Below are positions 27,252 to 35,877 of a stretch of 57,753 nucleotides of DNA, piece by piece. Origin of the DNA: Cyanobium sp. CACIAM 14 (GTDB taxonomy: Bacteria; Cyanobacteriota; Cyanobacteriia; PCC-6307; Cyanobiaceae); assembly GCA_000708525.1 (NCBI GenBank), contig JMRP01000016.1:1-57753 (forward strand), given 5' to 3'. Position numbers and translations under genes: made by a program. The notes beneath the pieces are model-generated. The model saw only the letters and a list, made by a program, of their open reading frames with translations, searched no databases and was not told where the DNA came from. Position 1 is the stretch's first letter. Every line of letters begins with the position of its first letter.

Positions 27252-27643
27252 TGAAAGGGTCGACGAAGTCTCCTGCCTGGGCACTCGTGGAAAGGGACGG
27301 GGCGAAGGGGAAAGATCCAGGAGCTCCGCTCGCCGATCGGATCCAAAGCTACTGGCTCGTTCCGGTCTTTTCGCCTCTCTCCTCGTTTCGCCGGCCCTTC
27401 CTGCCGATCGCTGCCGAGCGTGAAGGCTGGCGTTGAAGCTTTCGGTGAAGACCTTCCGATGGGGTGAATCCATCGGCTGGCTGGCATCCAGCCAGAAGCT
27501 TCATCCAGGCAGGCTGATTGACACCGACACCCCTGCCAACTCCAGCCCTGCTTCCAGTTCCGTCTCCGTCTGTGGATGATTCGTGATAGGTGCCACAGTT
27601 CTAGAGTCATCCGATACCCAGCGATCCGATAGCAACTTCGGGA
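27252..27643. other. Divergent stretch between hpnG and the RND gene
   Basis: About 390 bases. The hpnG frame stays open to 27473 but its residues look non-coding. The rest holds no supported gene. A TTGACA-like hexamer occurs near 27517 without a matching -10. Promoters for both directions are expected here. Confidence 0.4.
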
Positions 27644-30310
27644 ATGCACGCAGCCAACGAGCAGAAGTCTGTACGCCAGACCATGAATGTCTCACGGCTG
27701 GCCATAAGATATCCACGCCTCACGATTGGATTCTGGCTCGCCGTCGTGGTGGCAGGCCTGATTGCCTTTGGCTCCCTGCGCTATGCCCTCTTTCCCGACA
27801 TCACCTTTCCAGTGGTGATTGTGAATGCAACGGGCCCAGAAGCTACAACATCCCTGGCGATGGAGTCAGAAGTCACCATACCGATCGAGGAGAGATTGAA
27901 GCGGCTCGAAAATCTTGATGACATCATCTCGACGACAGCACCCGGCAGGGTTTCCGTGAGAGTCTCCTTCCAGGTGGGAACGGACCTGGAAACGGCAAGA
28001 AAGGCAACCCGGAAGGCCCTGAGTTCCGTGATCTTGCCAGAGGGAACGGCGGTGGAGACGGTCTCTCTGAATCTCAATGAGTCTTCAGCGGTGACCTATG
28101 TCGTCCAGAGTTCTTCGTTGGATCTGGATCGACTCAGTGTCCGCACGGAAGCGCGAGTGGTCCGGCCGGTCTGCGCCGTCAAGGGGGTCCTCAAGGTGAG
28201 AATGCTCGGCCTGCTGCAGCCTCCCACTACAATGACTGATTCTGCCCAGCTTGAGATTTCCACCCCTACTCAGGTGAGGTTCAATGGGGAGGCTGCACTG
28301 GCACTCGAGGTGATCAAGACGAGCCAGGCCAATACGATTGATCTCGTCAAACGAGTAGAGGAAGAAATCGAGAAGATCCGTGCTGGGCTACCAGATATTC
28401 AGATTATTCAGGCATCAACCCAGGCCCACTACATCGAGGAAGCCAGCAATGCCACAATGGAATCAATCGCGATCGCCATCGCATTGTCGGTCATCGTGAT
28501 TTACCCCTTTCTTTGGAACTGGCCGGCCACCCTGATTGCTGCCCTGGCCATCCCCACCTCTCTCCTGGGTACGTTCATCGTGATGGCCATCTGCGGATTC
28601 AATCTGGAGACGATTACCCTGCTTGCAATTGCCCTGGTCGTGGGCATCATTGTGGATGATGCCATTGTCGATGTCGAGAATATCTCCCGCCACCTGGACA
28701 TGGGGAAACCTCCACGGGAAGCAGCTGTTGACGCCACCGATGAAGTAGGCCTCACCGTTACAGCCGCCACCCTCACCATCGCCGCCGTGTTCCTTCCAGT
28801 CGGCTTGATGGGAGGAGTCGTGGGGCAATTCTTTCGGCCCTTCGGCATCACGGTGTCAGCCGCCGTGTTGATCTCTCTGCTGGTGGCCCGAACGCTTTCT
28901 CCTCTTCTTTCGATGTGGTGGCTACGGAAAGCGCCCCCGAGAGCTGAGGGGAGTCGTTGGCGATCGTTTCTGAATGGATACGACTCCCTGCTGAACTGGT
29001 CACTCGGACATCGCTATCTGGTGGTTGCTGCGACGATCTTCAGCCTCGTGCTCGGGATCGGGCTGGTCTTTGTCGTAGACAAGGGTTTCATTCCCAGGCT
29101 CGACCGAGGCGTATTCATCATCAGATATGTCTCCCAGAAACTTGCAGCACCAGGGGAAGATGCCATGGCGATGGAGCCTGGAGATCGTGCGCTCAAGGAC
29201 ACGGCGATGGTTCTACTGCATACAAAGAGCCAGGCCATCGAGATCGAGAATCTGGTGAGACATACCCCTGATGTGGAGGATGTGCTGATGACGGTGGGGA
29301 CAAGATGGGGGGAGCCTGACTCAGGGGATCTGCTGGTCAGATTGAAGAAGGATCGCCCATTGACCACCACCGAGATAAAGAAGGAGATTCGTGACAGGCT
29401 TGCAGCACTATCGGGTCTGAAGATCAGCGTGGAAGACATTCCATTTGTGGATACAGGCAGTGAACAGCCGATTCAGATCAGGCTGCATGGCTCCAACCTG
29501 AAGACACTCAATGAAACTGCTCTGAAAATCAAGGATCACATCTCCGGATTGCCAGGCCTTGTCGATGTTTCGACGACAGCAAGCCCTTCGTCAGACCAGG
29601 GAGATCAGTCAGGTTCGGCCGATGGGTTGATCGAGCGCGAGAACGGACGGCGGGTACGCTACATCAGGGCGAACATCAACCCTCACATTTCCGTTGATCA
29701 GGCTGTGCAACTGATCGACAAGGCCACAAGGCGGATGCTGCCGAATGGCATCACAATGACCATGGGAGGAGATTCACAGCGCATCGGGGAGATCCTGAAG
29801 AGCTTTGCATCAACAATGATTCTTGGGATTGTCTGTATCATTGCCGTCCTTTACATCCTGTTCAAGAGCTGGAGCGATCCACTCATCATCGCCTTCTCGT
29901 TGCCACTCTCACTGGTCGGGGCCATGCTGGCGTTGATCCTGACCGGCCATGAGTTCGGAATGATCTCTGTGATTGGTGTGATTTTCCTGATGGGCCTGAC
30001 GAACAAGAACGCCATCATCATGGTCGATTACATCAATCAGTTGCGCCAGACGGGCCTGGCACGAAAAGATGCCGTTCTCAAGGGTGCCTCCGTTCGCCTC
30101 AGGCCGATTCTGATGACAACGGCCGCAACGATCCTGGGCATGCTGCCCGTCGCTCTCGGCCTGGGTGCGGGGTCAGAACTGAGAGCACCGATGGCGATTG
30201 CCATCATGGGAGGATTGATGGCGTCATCGCTCCTGAGCCTCCTGGTGATCCCCGTGATGTACAGCCTGTTCGAAGGCCTCCGCTTCAAGATGGCACGATC
30301 GGCGGGATGA
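27644..30310 (+). CDS. RND permease of the HAE1/AcrB type lacking docking subdomains
   Basis: An 888-residue proton-driven RND permease; family members usually have about 1030. Both halves are present: TM1 near residues 28-45 and the TM4 proton-relay Asp pair in GIIVDDAIVDVEN (D338, D339). The TM10 lysine is in LTNKNAIIMVDY (K788). The porter domains have unusually short middles. From VRMLG (~188) to VRFNGEAALALEV (~211) only about 20 residues remain where AcrB has about 100. The second half is cut likewise around residues 643-665. These are the DN and DC docking subdomains. No adaptor or TolC gene is adjacent. It is probably part of the hopanoid locus, perhaps replacing the unrelated MmpL-type HpnN. 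ATG 27683 is an alternative start. Confidence 0.85.
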   Translation: MHAANEQKSVRQTMNVSRLAIRYPRLTIGFWLAVVVAGLIAFGSLRYALFPDITFPVVIVNATGPEATTSLAMESEVTIPIEERLKRLENLDDIISTTAPGRVSVRVSFQVGTDLETARKATRKALSSVILPEGTAVETVSLNLNESSAVTYVVQSSSLDLDRLSVRTEARVVRPVCAVKGVLKVRMLGLLQPPTTMTDSAQLEISTPTQVRFNGEAALALEVIKTSQANTIDLVKRVEEEIEKIRAGLPDIQIIQASTQAHYIEEASNATMESIAIAIALSVIVIYPFLWNWPATLIAALAIPTSLLGTFIVMAICGFNLETITLLAIALVVGIIVDDAIVDVENISRHLDMGKPPREAAVDATDEVGLTVTAATLTIAAVFLPVGLMGGVVGQFFRPFGITVSAAVLISLLVARTLSPLLSMWWLRKAPPRAEGSRWRSFLNGYDSLLNWSLGHRYLVVAATIFSLVLGIGLVFVVDKGFIPRLDRGVFIIRYVSQKLAAPGEDAMAMEPGDRALKDTAMVLLHTKSQAIEIENLVRHTPDVEDVLMTVGTRWGEPDSGDLLVRLKKDRPLTTTEIKKEIRDRLAALSGLKISVEDIPFVDTGSEQPIQIRLHGSNLKTLNETALKIKDHISGLPGLVDVSTTASPSSDQGDQSGSADGLIERENGRRVRYIRANINPHISVDQAVQLIDKATRRMLPNGITMTMGGDSQRIGEILKSFASTMILGIVCIIAVLYILFKSWSDPLIIAFSLPLSLVGAMLALILTGHEFGMISVIGVIFLMGLTNKNAIIMVDYINQLRQTGLARKDAVLKGASVRLRPILMTTAATILGMLPVALGLGAGSELRAPMAIAIMGGLMASSLLSLLVIPVMYSLFEGLRFKMARSAG

Positions 30311-30349
30311 CGCCAAACGATTGGCGGCCCACCCATTGGCAACCTTGAG

Positions 30350-31342
30350 ATGCCGGAGAAGGTCTTTGTCACGGGTGGAGCAGGGTTTGTCGGGACCAAC
30401 CTGATTCACCTGCTGCTCGAGCAGGGCTATCAGGTCAAGGCCTTGGCAAGGTCGTCATCCTCGACGCAAAACCTCGATGGCCTTGATATCGAGCTGGTTC
30501 AGGGCGACCTGAACGACACGAACCTATGGTCACAGATGAGGGGATGCGAGGCGCTCTTTCATGTGGCAGCACATTATTCGCTTTGGCAGGCCGATCGAGA
30601 TCGGCTTTACCGTGACAATGTGCTTGGCACGCGTGCCATTCTTCAGTCAGCACGACGAGCTGATGTGAGGAGGGTTGTATACACAAGCTCAGTGGCTGCC
30701 ATCGGTACCGGTCGCCGTGGAGAAGCCCTCACTGAAACCCACCAGACACCCATGGAGCAGCTGATCGGAAACTACAAAAAGTCAAAGTTCCTCGCAGAGT
30801 TGGAGGCCAAAAAGGCCGTGGCTGCTGGGCAGGACGTGGTGATTGTGAATCCCACGAGCCCCATTGGGCCGTGGGACCGCAAGCCCACACCAACGGGTGA
30901 CATCATTCTGCGCTTCCTTCGCAGGCAAATGCCCTTCTATCTGGATACAGGCCTGAACTTCATTGACGTGAGAGATGTGGCCTGGGGTCATTTGCTTGCC
31001 CTAGAAAAGGGAGTGACTGGACAACGATATATCCTTGGACATCAGAATATGACGCTGAAATCCATGCTTGATCTGCTCGCGGCCCATACAGGACTTCCCA
31101 GCCCATCGCAACGGATACCCCACTGGTTGCCCCTGCTATCCGCCTGGGTGGACGAACGTCTTCTTGCCAGGCTGGGGAAATCCCCCTCGATCGCTCTGGA
31201 TGGGGTAAGGATGGCGAGTCAGCACATGTACTATGACAGCTTCCTCGCCGTCCACGAACTCGGTTTGCCCCAGTCGCCTGTGACACGCGCACTGGCCACG
31301 GCGATTGACTGGTTTGAGAAGAACGGCTTCGTGCAACTCTGA
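30350..31342 (+). CDS. hpnA: Hopanoid-associated sugar epimerase HpnA
   Basis: A 330-residue extended short-chain dehydrogenase/reductase. The Rossmann motif GGAGFVGTNLI starts at residue 9, and the catalytic Tyr/Lys lie in NYKKSKFLAE with the upstream Ser in VYTSSVAAIG. HpnA genes recur in hopanoid clusters; a role in side-chain processing is assumed but not proven. It follows the RND gene by 39 bases, so it belongs to the same plus-strand transcription unit. Confidence 0.92.
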   Translation: MPEKVFVTGGAGFVGTNLIHLLLEQGYQVKALARSSSSTQNLDGLDIELVQGDLNDTNLWSQMRGCEALFHVAAHYSLWQADRDRLYRDNVLGTRAILQSARRADVRRVVYTSSVAAIGTGRRGEALTETHQTPMEQLIGNYKKSKFLAELEAKKAVAAGQDVVIVNPTSPIGPWDRKPTPTGDIILRFLRRQMPFYLDTGLNFIDVRDVAWGHLLALEKGVTGQRYILGHQNMTLKSMLDLLAAHTGLPSPSQRIPHWLPLLSAWVDERLLARLGKSPSIALDGVRMASQHMYYDSFLAVHELGLPQSPVTRALATAIDWFEKNGFVQL

Positions 31343-31526
31343 AATCGCATCAGTTGCCAACAGGCTGCGTGCCGATGCCGACAGCGCCGGTCGAGAGCTC
31401 GACAGCCAGGATGCCAGAAAAAATGCTCCCAGAGGAGGGGAAGGGCCGCGCAGATCCCCATGGGAGTAAAATTAGCGTGTTCTTCAGGTTCAACGACGTG
31501 CAGACACTCAACCCTGGATCTCAGTG
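31343..31526. other. Spacer between hpnA and hpnH
   Basis: 184 bases without a gene. A short A-rich run around 31418 and the AGGAGGGG at 31433 are not close enough to hpnH to serve as its ribosome site. A separate promoter for hpnH could lie here. Confidence 0.4.
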
Positions 31527-32549
31527 ATGGCTGTTCATCTGAAGCAGGCTGTTGAAGTCGGGAAGTATCTGATGCTTCAGCGCCTCAAGGGGCGGAGGCG
31601 TTACCCACTGGTCCTGATGCTTGAACCCCTTTTTCGCTGCAATCTGGCCTGCCCTGGATGCGGAAAGATCCAACACCCTGTGGACGTTCTGCGGCAGCAT
31701 CTCAGTCCGGAGCAATGTTTTGCGGCAGCCGAGGAATGCGGAGCCCCTGTTGTATCCATTCCAGGGGGTGAACCCTTGATGCATCCGGAGATCGACAGGA
31801 TCGTATCCGGCCTGGTGGAACGCAGAAAGTTTGTCTATCTATGCACGAATGGCTTACTGCTTGAAAAGAGCCTGGATAAGTTTCAACCTTCGCCCTACCT
31901 CACCATCAGCGTTCACCTTGATGGCATGCAAGCCCGGCATGACCATTGCGTGGATCGGAGCGGTGTCTTTGACACGGCCATATCGGCCATCAAAGCCGCC
32001 AAGAAGAGAGGCTTCAGAGTCACAACGAACACAACCACCTTCAAGGGAATGGATCCCGCCGAAGTGCAGGAACTTTTCGACTTCCTGGAGAACCTCGGGA
32101 TCGATGGCATGATGATATCGCCGGGATATAACTATGAATGGGCGCCGGACCAGAAGCATTTCCTTGCCAGAGAACAGACCCATCAGCTCTTCAGGGAGAT
32201 ACTTGCCCCCTTCCGGTCGGGAGAGAAGTCCTGGAATTTCAATCACAATCCTCTCTTTCTAGACTTCCTGACGGGGGATAAGGACTATGAATGCACACCC
32301 TGGGGGAGCCCCAGCTACAGTGTCCTTGGCTGGCAGAAGCCGTGCTATCTCCTCAATGAGGGACACTATTCCACCTTCCAGGAGCTTATCGACAACACCG
32401 ATTGGGAGCACTACGGACGAGCGAGTGGCAACCCGAAATGTGCTGACTGCATGGTTCACTGTGGTTATGAACCGACCGCCGCTGTTGATGCCATGAATCC
32501 CGCCAACATGAAACGTGCTCTTGGCAGTGTGCTGGGTCTCGCCCGGTGA
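31527..32549 (+). CDS. hpnH: Adenosyl-hopene transferase HpnH (radical SAM)
   Basis: A 340-residue radical SAM enzyme joining the 5'-deoxyadenosyl group to hopene, the first side-chain step of C35 hopanoids. The cluster motif CNLACPGC is near residue 37 (CX3CX2C). [24 protein letters not shown] and TISVHLDGM are further family landmarks. Late Cys residues ([14 protein letters not shown]) match the HpnH C-terminal domain. ATG 31527 (MAVHLKQAV) is preferred to the adjacent GTG 31524. Confidence 0.96.
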   Translation: MAVHLKQAVEVGKYLMLQRLKGRRRYPLVLMLEPLFRCNLACPGCGKIQHPVDVLRQHLSPEQCFAAAEECGAPVVSIPGGEPLMHPEIDRIVSGLVERRKFVYLCTNGLLLEKSLDKFQPSPYLTISVHLDGMQARHDHCVDRSGVFDTAISAIKAAKKRGFRVTTNTTTFKGMDPAEVQELFDFLENLGIDGMMISPGYNYEWAPDQKHFLAREQTHQLFREILAPFRSGEKSWNFNHNPLFLDFLTGDKDYECTPWGSPSYSVLGWQKPCYLLNEGHYSTFQELIDNTDWEHYGRASGNPKCADCMVHCGYEPTAAVDAMNPANMKRALGSVLGLAR

Positions 32550-32636
32550 GCCCCAGCTCAGAGCACCACAGGCGCATCATCCTGCGACTTTCTCATTGAA
32601 CACCGCTGAAACCTCAACTCTTGCTGTGGCCCCACC

Positions 32637-33470
32637 ATGTCTCTTCGCTCCGATGCCCTGCAGACGCTGAAAGACACCAGCCGGACCTTCTATATACCCA
32701 TTCGGCGGTTGCCCGATGGGCTGCTGGAGGCTGTTTCCTCCGCCTACTTGTGCATGCGGGCGATCGACGAAGTTGAGGACCATCCCAGCCTTGACAATGT
32801 CACCAAGACTTCCTTGCTCCGTAGGATCAGCCTGAATTTTCAGGCGGCAAACGGTGAACGGAGCAGCGTCTCCTTTGGGGATGGCCTGCAGGCTCCCGAC
32901 AACGACCTGGCTGAAGTCTCCCAGAGGATTGGGGAATGGGCCTCCCTGGCGCCGTCGGCGATCGCACCACGGATCTGGGATGCCACTGCCGCCATGGCGG
33001 ATCGGATGGCCTACTGGGCAGAGTGCAGCTGGCGCATCGAAACGGAGGCAGAGCTCAATCAGTACACATTCAGTGTGGCAGGGTCGGTAGGCCTTCTGCT
33101 TTCAGATCTGTGGGCCTGGTACGACGGGACACAGACTGATCGAACCCTGGCTGTTGGATTCGGCCGCGGACTGCAGGCTGTGAACATCCTTCGCAACCAG
33201 AGGGAGGATATCAGTCGAGGGGCTAACTTCCTTCCAGTCGGATGGGATCGCAGCCAGATGCATGCCTATGCCAGTCGGAACCTGTCACTGGCGGATGCCT
33301 ACACCAATCAACTGGCCCCTGGCCCCATACTCGACTTCTGCAGAATTCCCCTGACCCTTGCCCATGGGACGCTGCAGGCGATGGCTCTCGGGGATCTCAA
33401 GCTCAGTCGGGCGCGGGTGATGCAGCTCATTGAAGAGGTCATGGGCGAAAGAGTTCTGGAACTTGATTAG
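32637..33470 (+). CDS. Squalene/phytoene synthase family protein, probable squalene synthase
   Basis: 277 residues with the class I head-to-head prenyl synthase fold. The first Asp-rich motif is AIDEVED near residue 43. The second reads NILRNQREDISRG near residue 185, with Asn where the first Asp of DXXXD normally stands. The flanking shc and hpn genes make squalene the likely product. There is no hpnC/hpnD/hpnE trio in the window, so one enzyme may convert farnesyl diphosphate to squalene. Another activity, such as making a hydroxylated or dehydro product, cannot be excluded. It ends seven bases before hpnJ. Confidence 0.85.
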   Translation: MSLRSDALQTLKDTSRTFYIPIRRLPDGLLEAVSSAYLCMRAIDEVEDHPSLDNVTKTSLLRRISLNFQAANGERSSVSFGDGLQAPDNDLAEVSQRIGEWASLAPSAIAPRIWDATAAMADRMAYWAECSWRIETEAELNQYTFSVAGSVGLLLSDLWAWYDGTQTDRTLAVGFGRGLQAVNILRNQREDISRGANFLPVGWDRSQMHAYASRNLSLADAYTNQLAPGPILDFCRIPLTLAHGTLQAMALGDLKLSRARVMQLIEEVMGERVLELD

Positions 33471-33477
33471 GAGACCG

Positions 33478-34932
33478 ATGCTGCGCACTCTGTTTCTCAG
33501 TCCGCCCTCGTTCAATGGCTTTGACGGAGGGGCAGGCGCCAGGTACCAAGCCAAGCGGGAGATCACATCGTTCTGGTATCCCACCTGGCTGGCTCAGCCG
33601 GCGGCCCTCGTCCCCGGAAGCAGGTTGGTCGACGCACCGCCCCATGGCCTGGAAATCGGGGATGTCCTGGCGATCGCCCGGGATTACGACCTGGTGATCA
33701 TGCACACCAGTACGCCGTCCATCCGCAACGATGTTCTATGCGCCCAGGCCATCAAGTCTGAGAAGAAGGATACATTGATCGGGTTCATTGGAGCCCATGT
33801 GGCTGTTCTTCCTGAGCAAACACTCCGCCATCATCCCGGCATTGACTTTGTTTGTCGGCATGAGTTTGACCTTACCTGCAAGGAGTTGGCAGAGGGTCTC
33901 CCCTGGGATCAGATCAGCGGTCTGAGCTTCCGTGACAAGGATGGGGAAATCCGCCACAATCCGGACCGCAGTCTTATCCACGACTGGGATGCCATGCCCA
34001 GTGTGCTGCCCACCTACGCCCGCGACCTGGATATCCGTAAGTATTTCATCGGCTACCTCCTCCACCCGTATATCTCCTTTTACACAGGTCGCGGCTGCCC
34101 CGCCAAATGCAGTTTCTGCCTGTGGCCCCAGACCATTGGGGGCCATCAATACAGGGCCAAGAGCCCGGAAGTGGTCGGTAGGGAAATGGAAGAAGCGAAG
34201 GCCATTTTTGGAAACCGTGTGCGTGAATACATGTTCGATGACGATACATTTACCATCGACAAGCAAAGAGCGATTGAAATCAGCAGACATATGAAGCGCT
34301 TGAAGCTTACCTGGAGCTGCAATGCCCGCGCGAATCTTGATTACGACACTCTCAAGACCTTGCGCGACAATGGGCTGCGGTTGCTGCTGGTAGGTTTTGA
34401 ATCTGGCAATCAGCAGATTCTTGACAACATAAGGAAAGGCGTGAGGCTTGAAGTGGCCCGTAAGTTCATGAAGGACTGCAAGCGGCTTGGCATTCTCGTG
34501 CACGGCACATTCATCATTGGTCTTCCGATCGAAACTCCGGACACCGTTGAAGAAACCATCCAGTTTGCCTGTGAAATCAGTCCTCACACCATCCAGGTTT
34601 CGATCGCGGCTCCCTATCCCGGAACAGAGTTGTATGCCCAGGCCCAACAACATGGGTGGTTCTCTGACGACTCTCTTGTTGCAGAATCCGGCATCCAGAC
34701 CTCAACACTGAGCTATCCTTCCTTATCTGGCAGCCAGATCGAAGACTCGGTTGAGCAGATGTACCGACGCTTCTACCTGCGCCCGAAGGCCATCCTCCCA
34801 ATTGTTCGAGAGATGGTTACAGATCCCCAGATGTTGTCCCGAAGACTGCGCGAAGGCCGGGAATTCTTCTCCTATCTCCGTGAACGTAGGGCCCAGCAGT
34901 CGGCCGCCCATGCGTCTGCAGCTTCTCGCTGA
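33478..34932 (+). CDS. hpnJ: HpnJ, B12-binding-domain radical SAM protein
   Basis: About 484 residues. An N-terminal cobalamin-binding-type domain (about 1-150) is followed by the radical SAM core with CPAKCSFC (CX3CX2C) in GRGCPAKCSFCLWPQ. YMFDDDTFTIDK, NARANLDY and LVGFESGNQQIL match the family. In Burkholderia, HpnJ contracts the glucosamine ring of the hopanoid head group to a cyclitol. ATG 33478 has AGGAG five bases upstream; the longer in-frame start lies inside the preceding gene. hpnK follows after 12 bases. Confidence 0.93.
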   Translation: MLRTLFLSPPSFNGFDGGAGARYQAKREITSFWYPTWLAQPAALVPGSRLVDAPPHGLEIGDVLAIARDYDLVIMHTSTPSIRNDVLCAQAIKSEKKDTLIGFIGAHVAVLPEQTLRHHPGIDFVCRHEFDLTCKELAEGLPWDQISGLSFRDKDGEIRHNPDRSLIHDWDAMPSVLPTYARDLDIRKYFIGYLLHPYISFYTGRGCPAKCSFCLWPQTIGGHQYRAKSPEVVGREMEEAKAIFGNRVREYMFDDDTFTIDKQRAIEISRHMKRLKLTWSCNARANLDYDTLKTLRDNGLRLLLVGFESGNQQILDNIRKGVRLEVARKFMKDCKRLGILVHGTFIIGLPIETPDTVEETIQFACEISPHTIQVSIAAPYPGTELYAQAQQHGWFSDDSLVAESGIQTSTLSYPSLSGSQIEDSVEQMYRRFYLRPKAILPIVREMVTDPQMLSRRLREGREFFSYLRERRAQQSAAHASAASR

Positions 34933-34944
34933 GATCATCAGATT

Positions 34945-35829
34945 GTGGTTGATGAATTGCCCCTGTCCCAGGCGAGAAAACAGCGAAAGATGGTCATTAA
35001 TGGCGATGACTTTGGCTATTCCCATGACGTCAATCTGGCCATCATCTCGGCGCACCAGTCCGGCATTCTGACCAGTGCAAGTCTGATGGTGACAGGCGAA
35101 GCCTTCAACGAAGCCGTCGAACTCGCCAGAGAGAATCCCAAACTTGGAGTGGGACTTCACCTGGTTGTCGGCAAGGGACGTTCGGCTCTCCCTGTCTCCC
35201 AGGTACCGCACCTCGTGGATAGCTCCGGCCAGTTTCCCAGCGCCCCTCTGGTGGTTGGACTTCGCTATCAGTTCAACCGCGCCGCCCGCAGAGAGTTGCG
35301 ACTGGAGATCGAGGCCCAACTGCAACGATTCAAAGAGACTGGCCTCACCCTCAGCCACGTGGATGGCCATCTTCACAATCACGTTCACCCCTATGTGCTG
35401 CAATGCCTGGTGGCTCTTTCGCGGAACTATGGCATTCATTTCATCCGGCTTCCCTACGAGGAGTTGACGCTCGACTGGTCCACAGGCTCCAGGCCAGGCC
35501 CGAGCCAGGTCATCCTATGGAGTGTCTTTCGGCTGCTGCGGATCTATGGCGTCAGGCTGCTCTCCGCTCACCGTATAGGCTATGCAGATCGTGTCTATGG
35601 GCTGCTCCATTCGGGACGCATCACTGAAGCTTATCTGCAGAAGCTGATCCCCCTCATTACTGCAGACAGGGTAGAACTCTACGCCCATCCATCACTGGGT
35701 GGCAACGATAATACAACCCAGACCAGTAACAACCACGAGCAATCTGAGTTTCACTCCTTGACGAGCAGCAGGGTCAGCCATCTGATTGCCATGAGCGGCT
35801 TTCAACGGGTCACATTCACAGAACTCTGA
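34945..35829 (+). CDS. hpnK: HpnK, YdjC-type carbohydrate deacetylase
   Basis: 294 residues. YdjC/ChbG-family metal-dependent deacetylase motifs are clear: VINGDDFGYSHDVN near residue 17 (Asp pair) and SHVDGHLHNHVHP near residue 135 (metal His). In the characterised pathway HpnK removes the acetyl group from N-acetylglucosaminyl-bacteriohopanetetrol made by HpnI, before HpnJ acts. GTG 34945 is the longest start; ATG 34990 (MVINGDDFG) is an equally reasonable choice. Confidence 0.92.
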   Translation: MVDELPLSQARKQRKMVINGDDFGYSHDVNLAIISAHQSGILTSASLMVTGEAFNEAVELARENPKLGVGLHLVVGKGRSALPVSQVPHLVDSSGQFPSAPLVVGLRYQFNRAARRELRLEIEAQLQRFKETGLTLSHVDGHLHNHVHPYVLQCLVALSRNYGIHFIRLPYEELTLDWSTGSRPGPSQVILWSVFRLLRIYGVRLLSAHRIGYADRVYGLLHSGRITEAYLQKLIPLITADRVELYAHPSLGGNDNTTQTSNNHEQSEFHSLTSSRVSHLIAMSGFQRVTFTEL

Positions 35830-35839
35830 TCCCATTTAG

Positions 35840-35877
35840 AGGTTGCCTTGCTCGGAGGCCTTGCTAGGTTGCCTTGC
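35840..35877. repeat. 12-base direct repeat before hpnI
   Basis: AGGTTGCCTTGC occurs at 35840-35851 and again at 35866-35877, separated by 14 bases. The second copy includes the TTG used as the longest hpnI start, which makes the 5' end of hpnI uncertain. Confidence 0.8.

Noticed and set aside
27252-27473. N-terminal extension of HpnG from ATG 27473
   Set aside because: The 74 added residues are Arg/Ser/Pro-rich and unlike the family fold; kept only as an alternative start.
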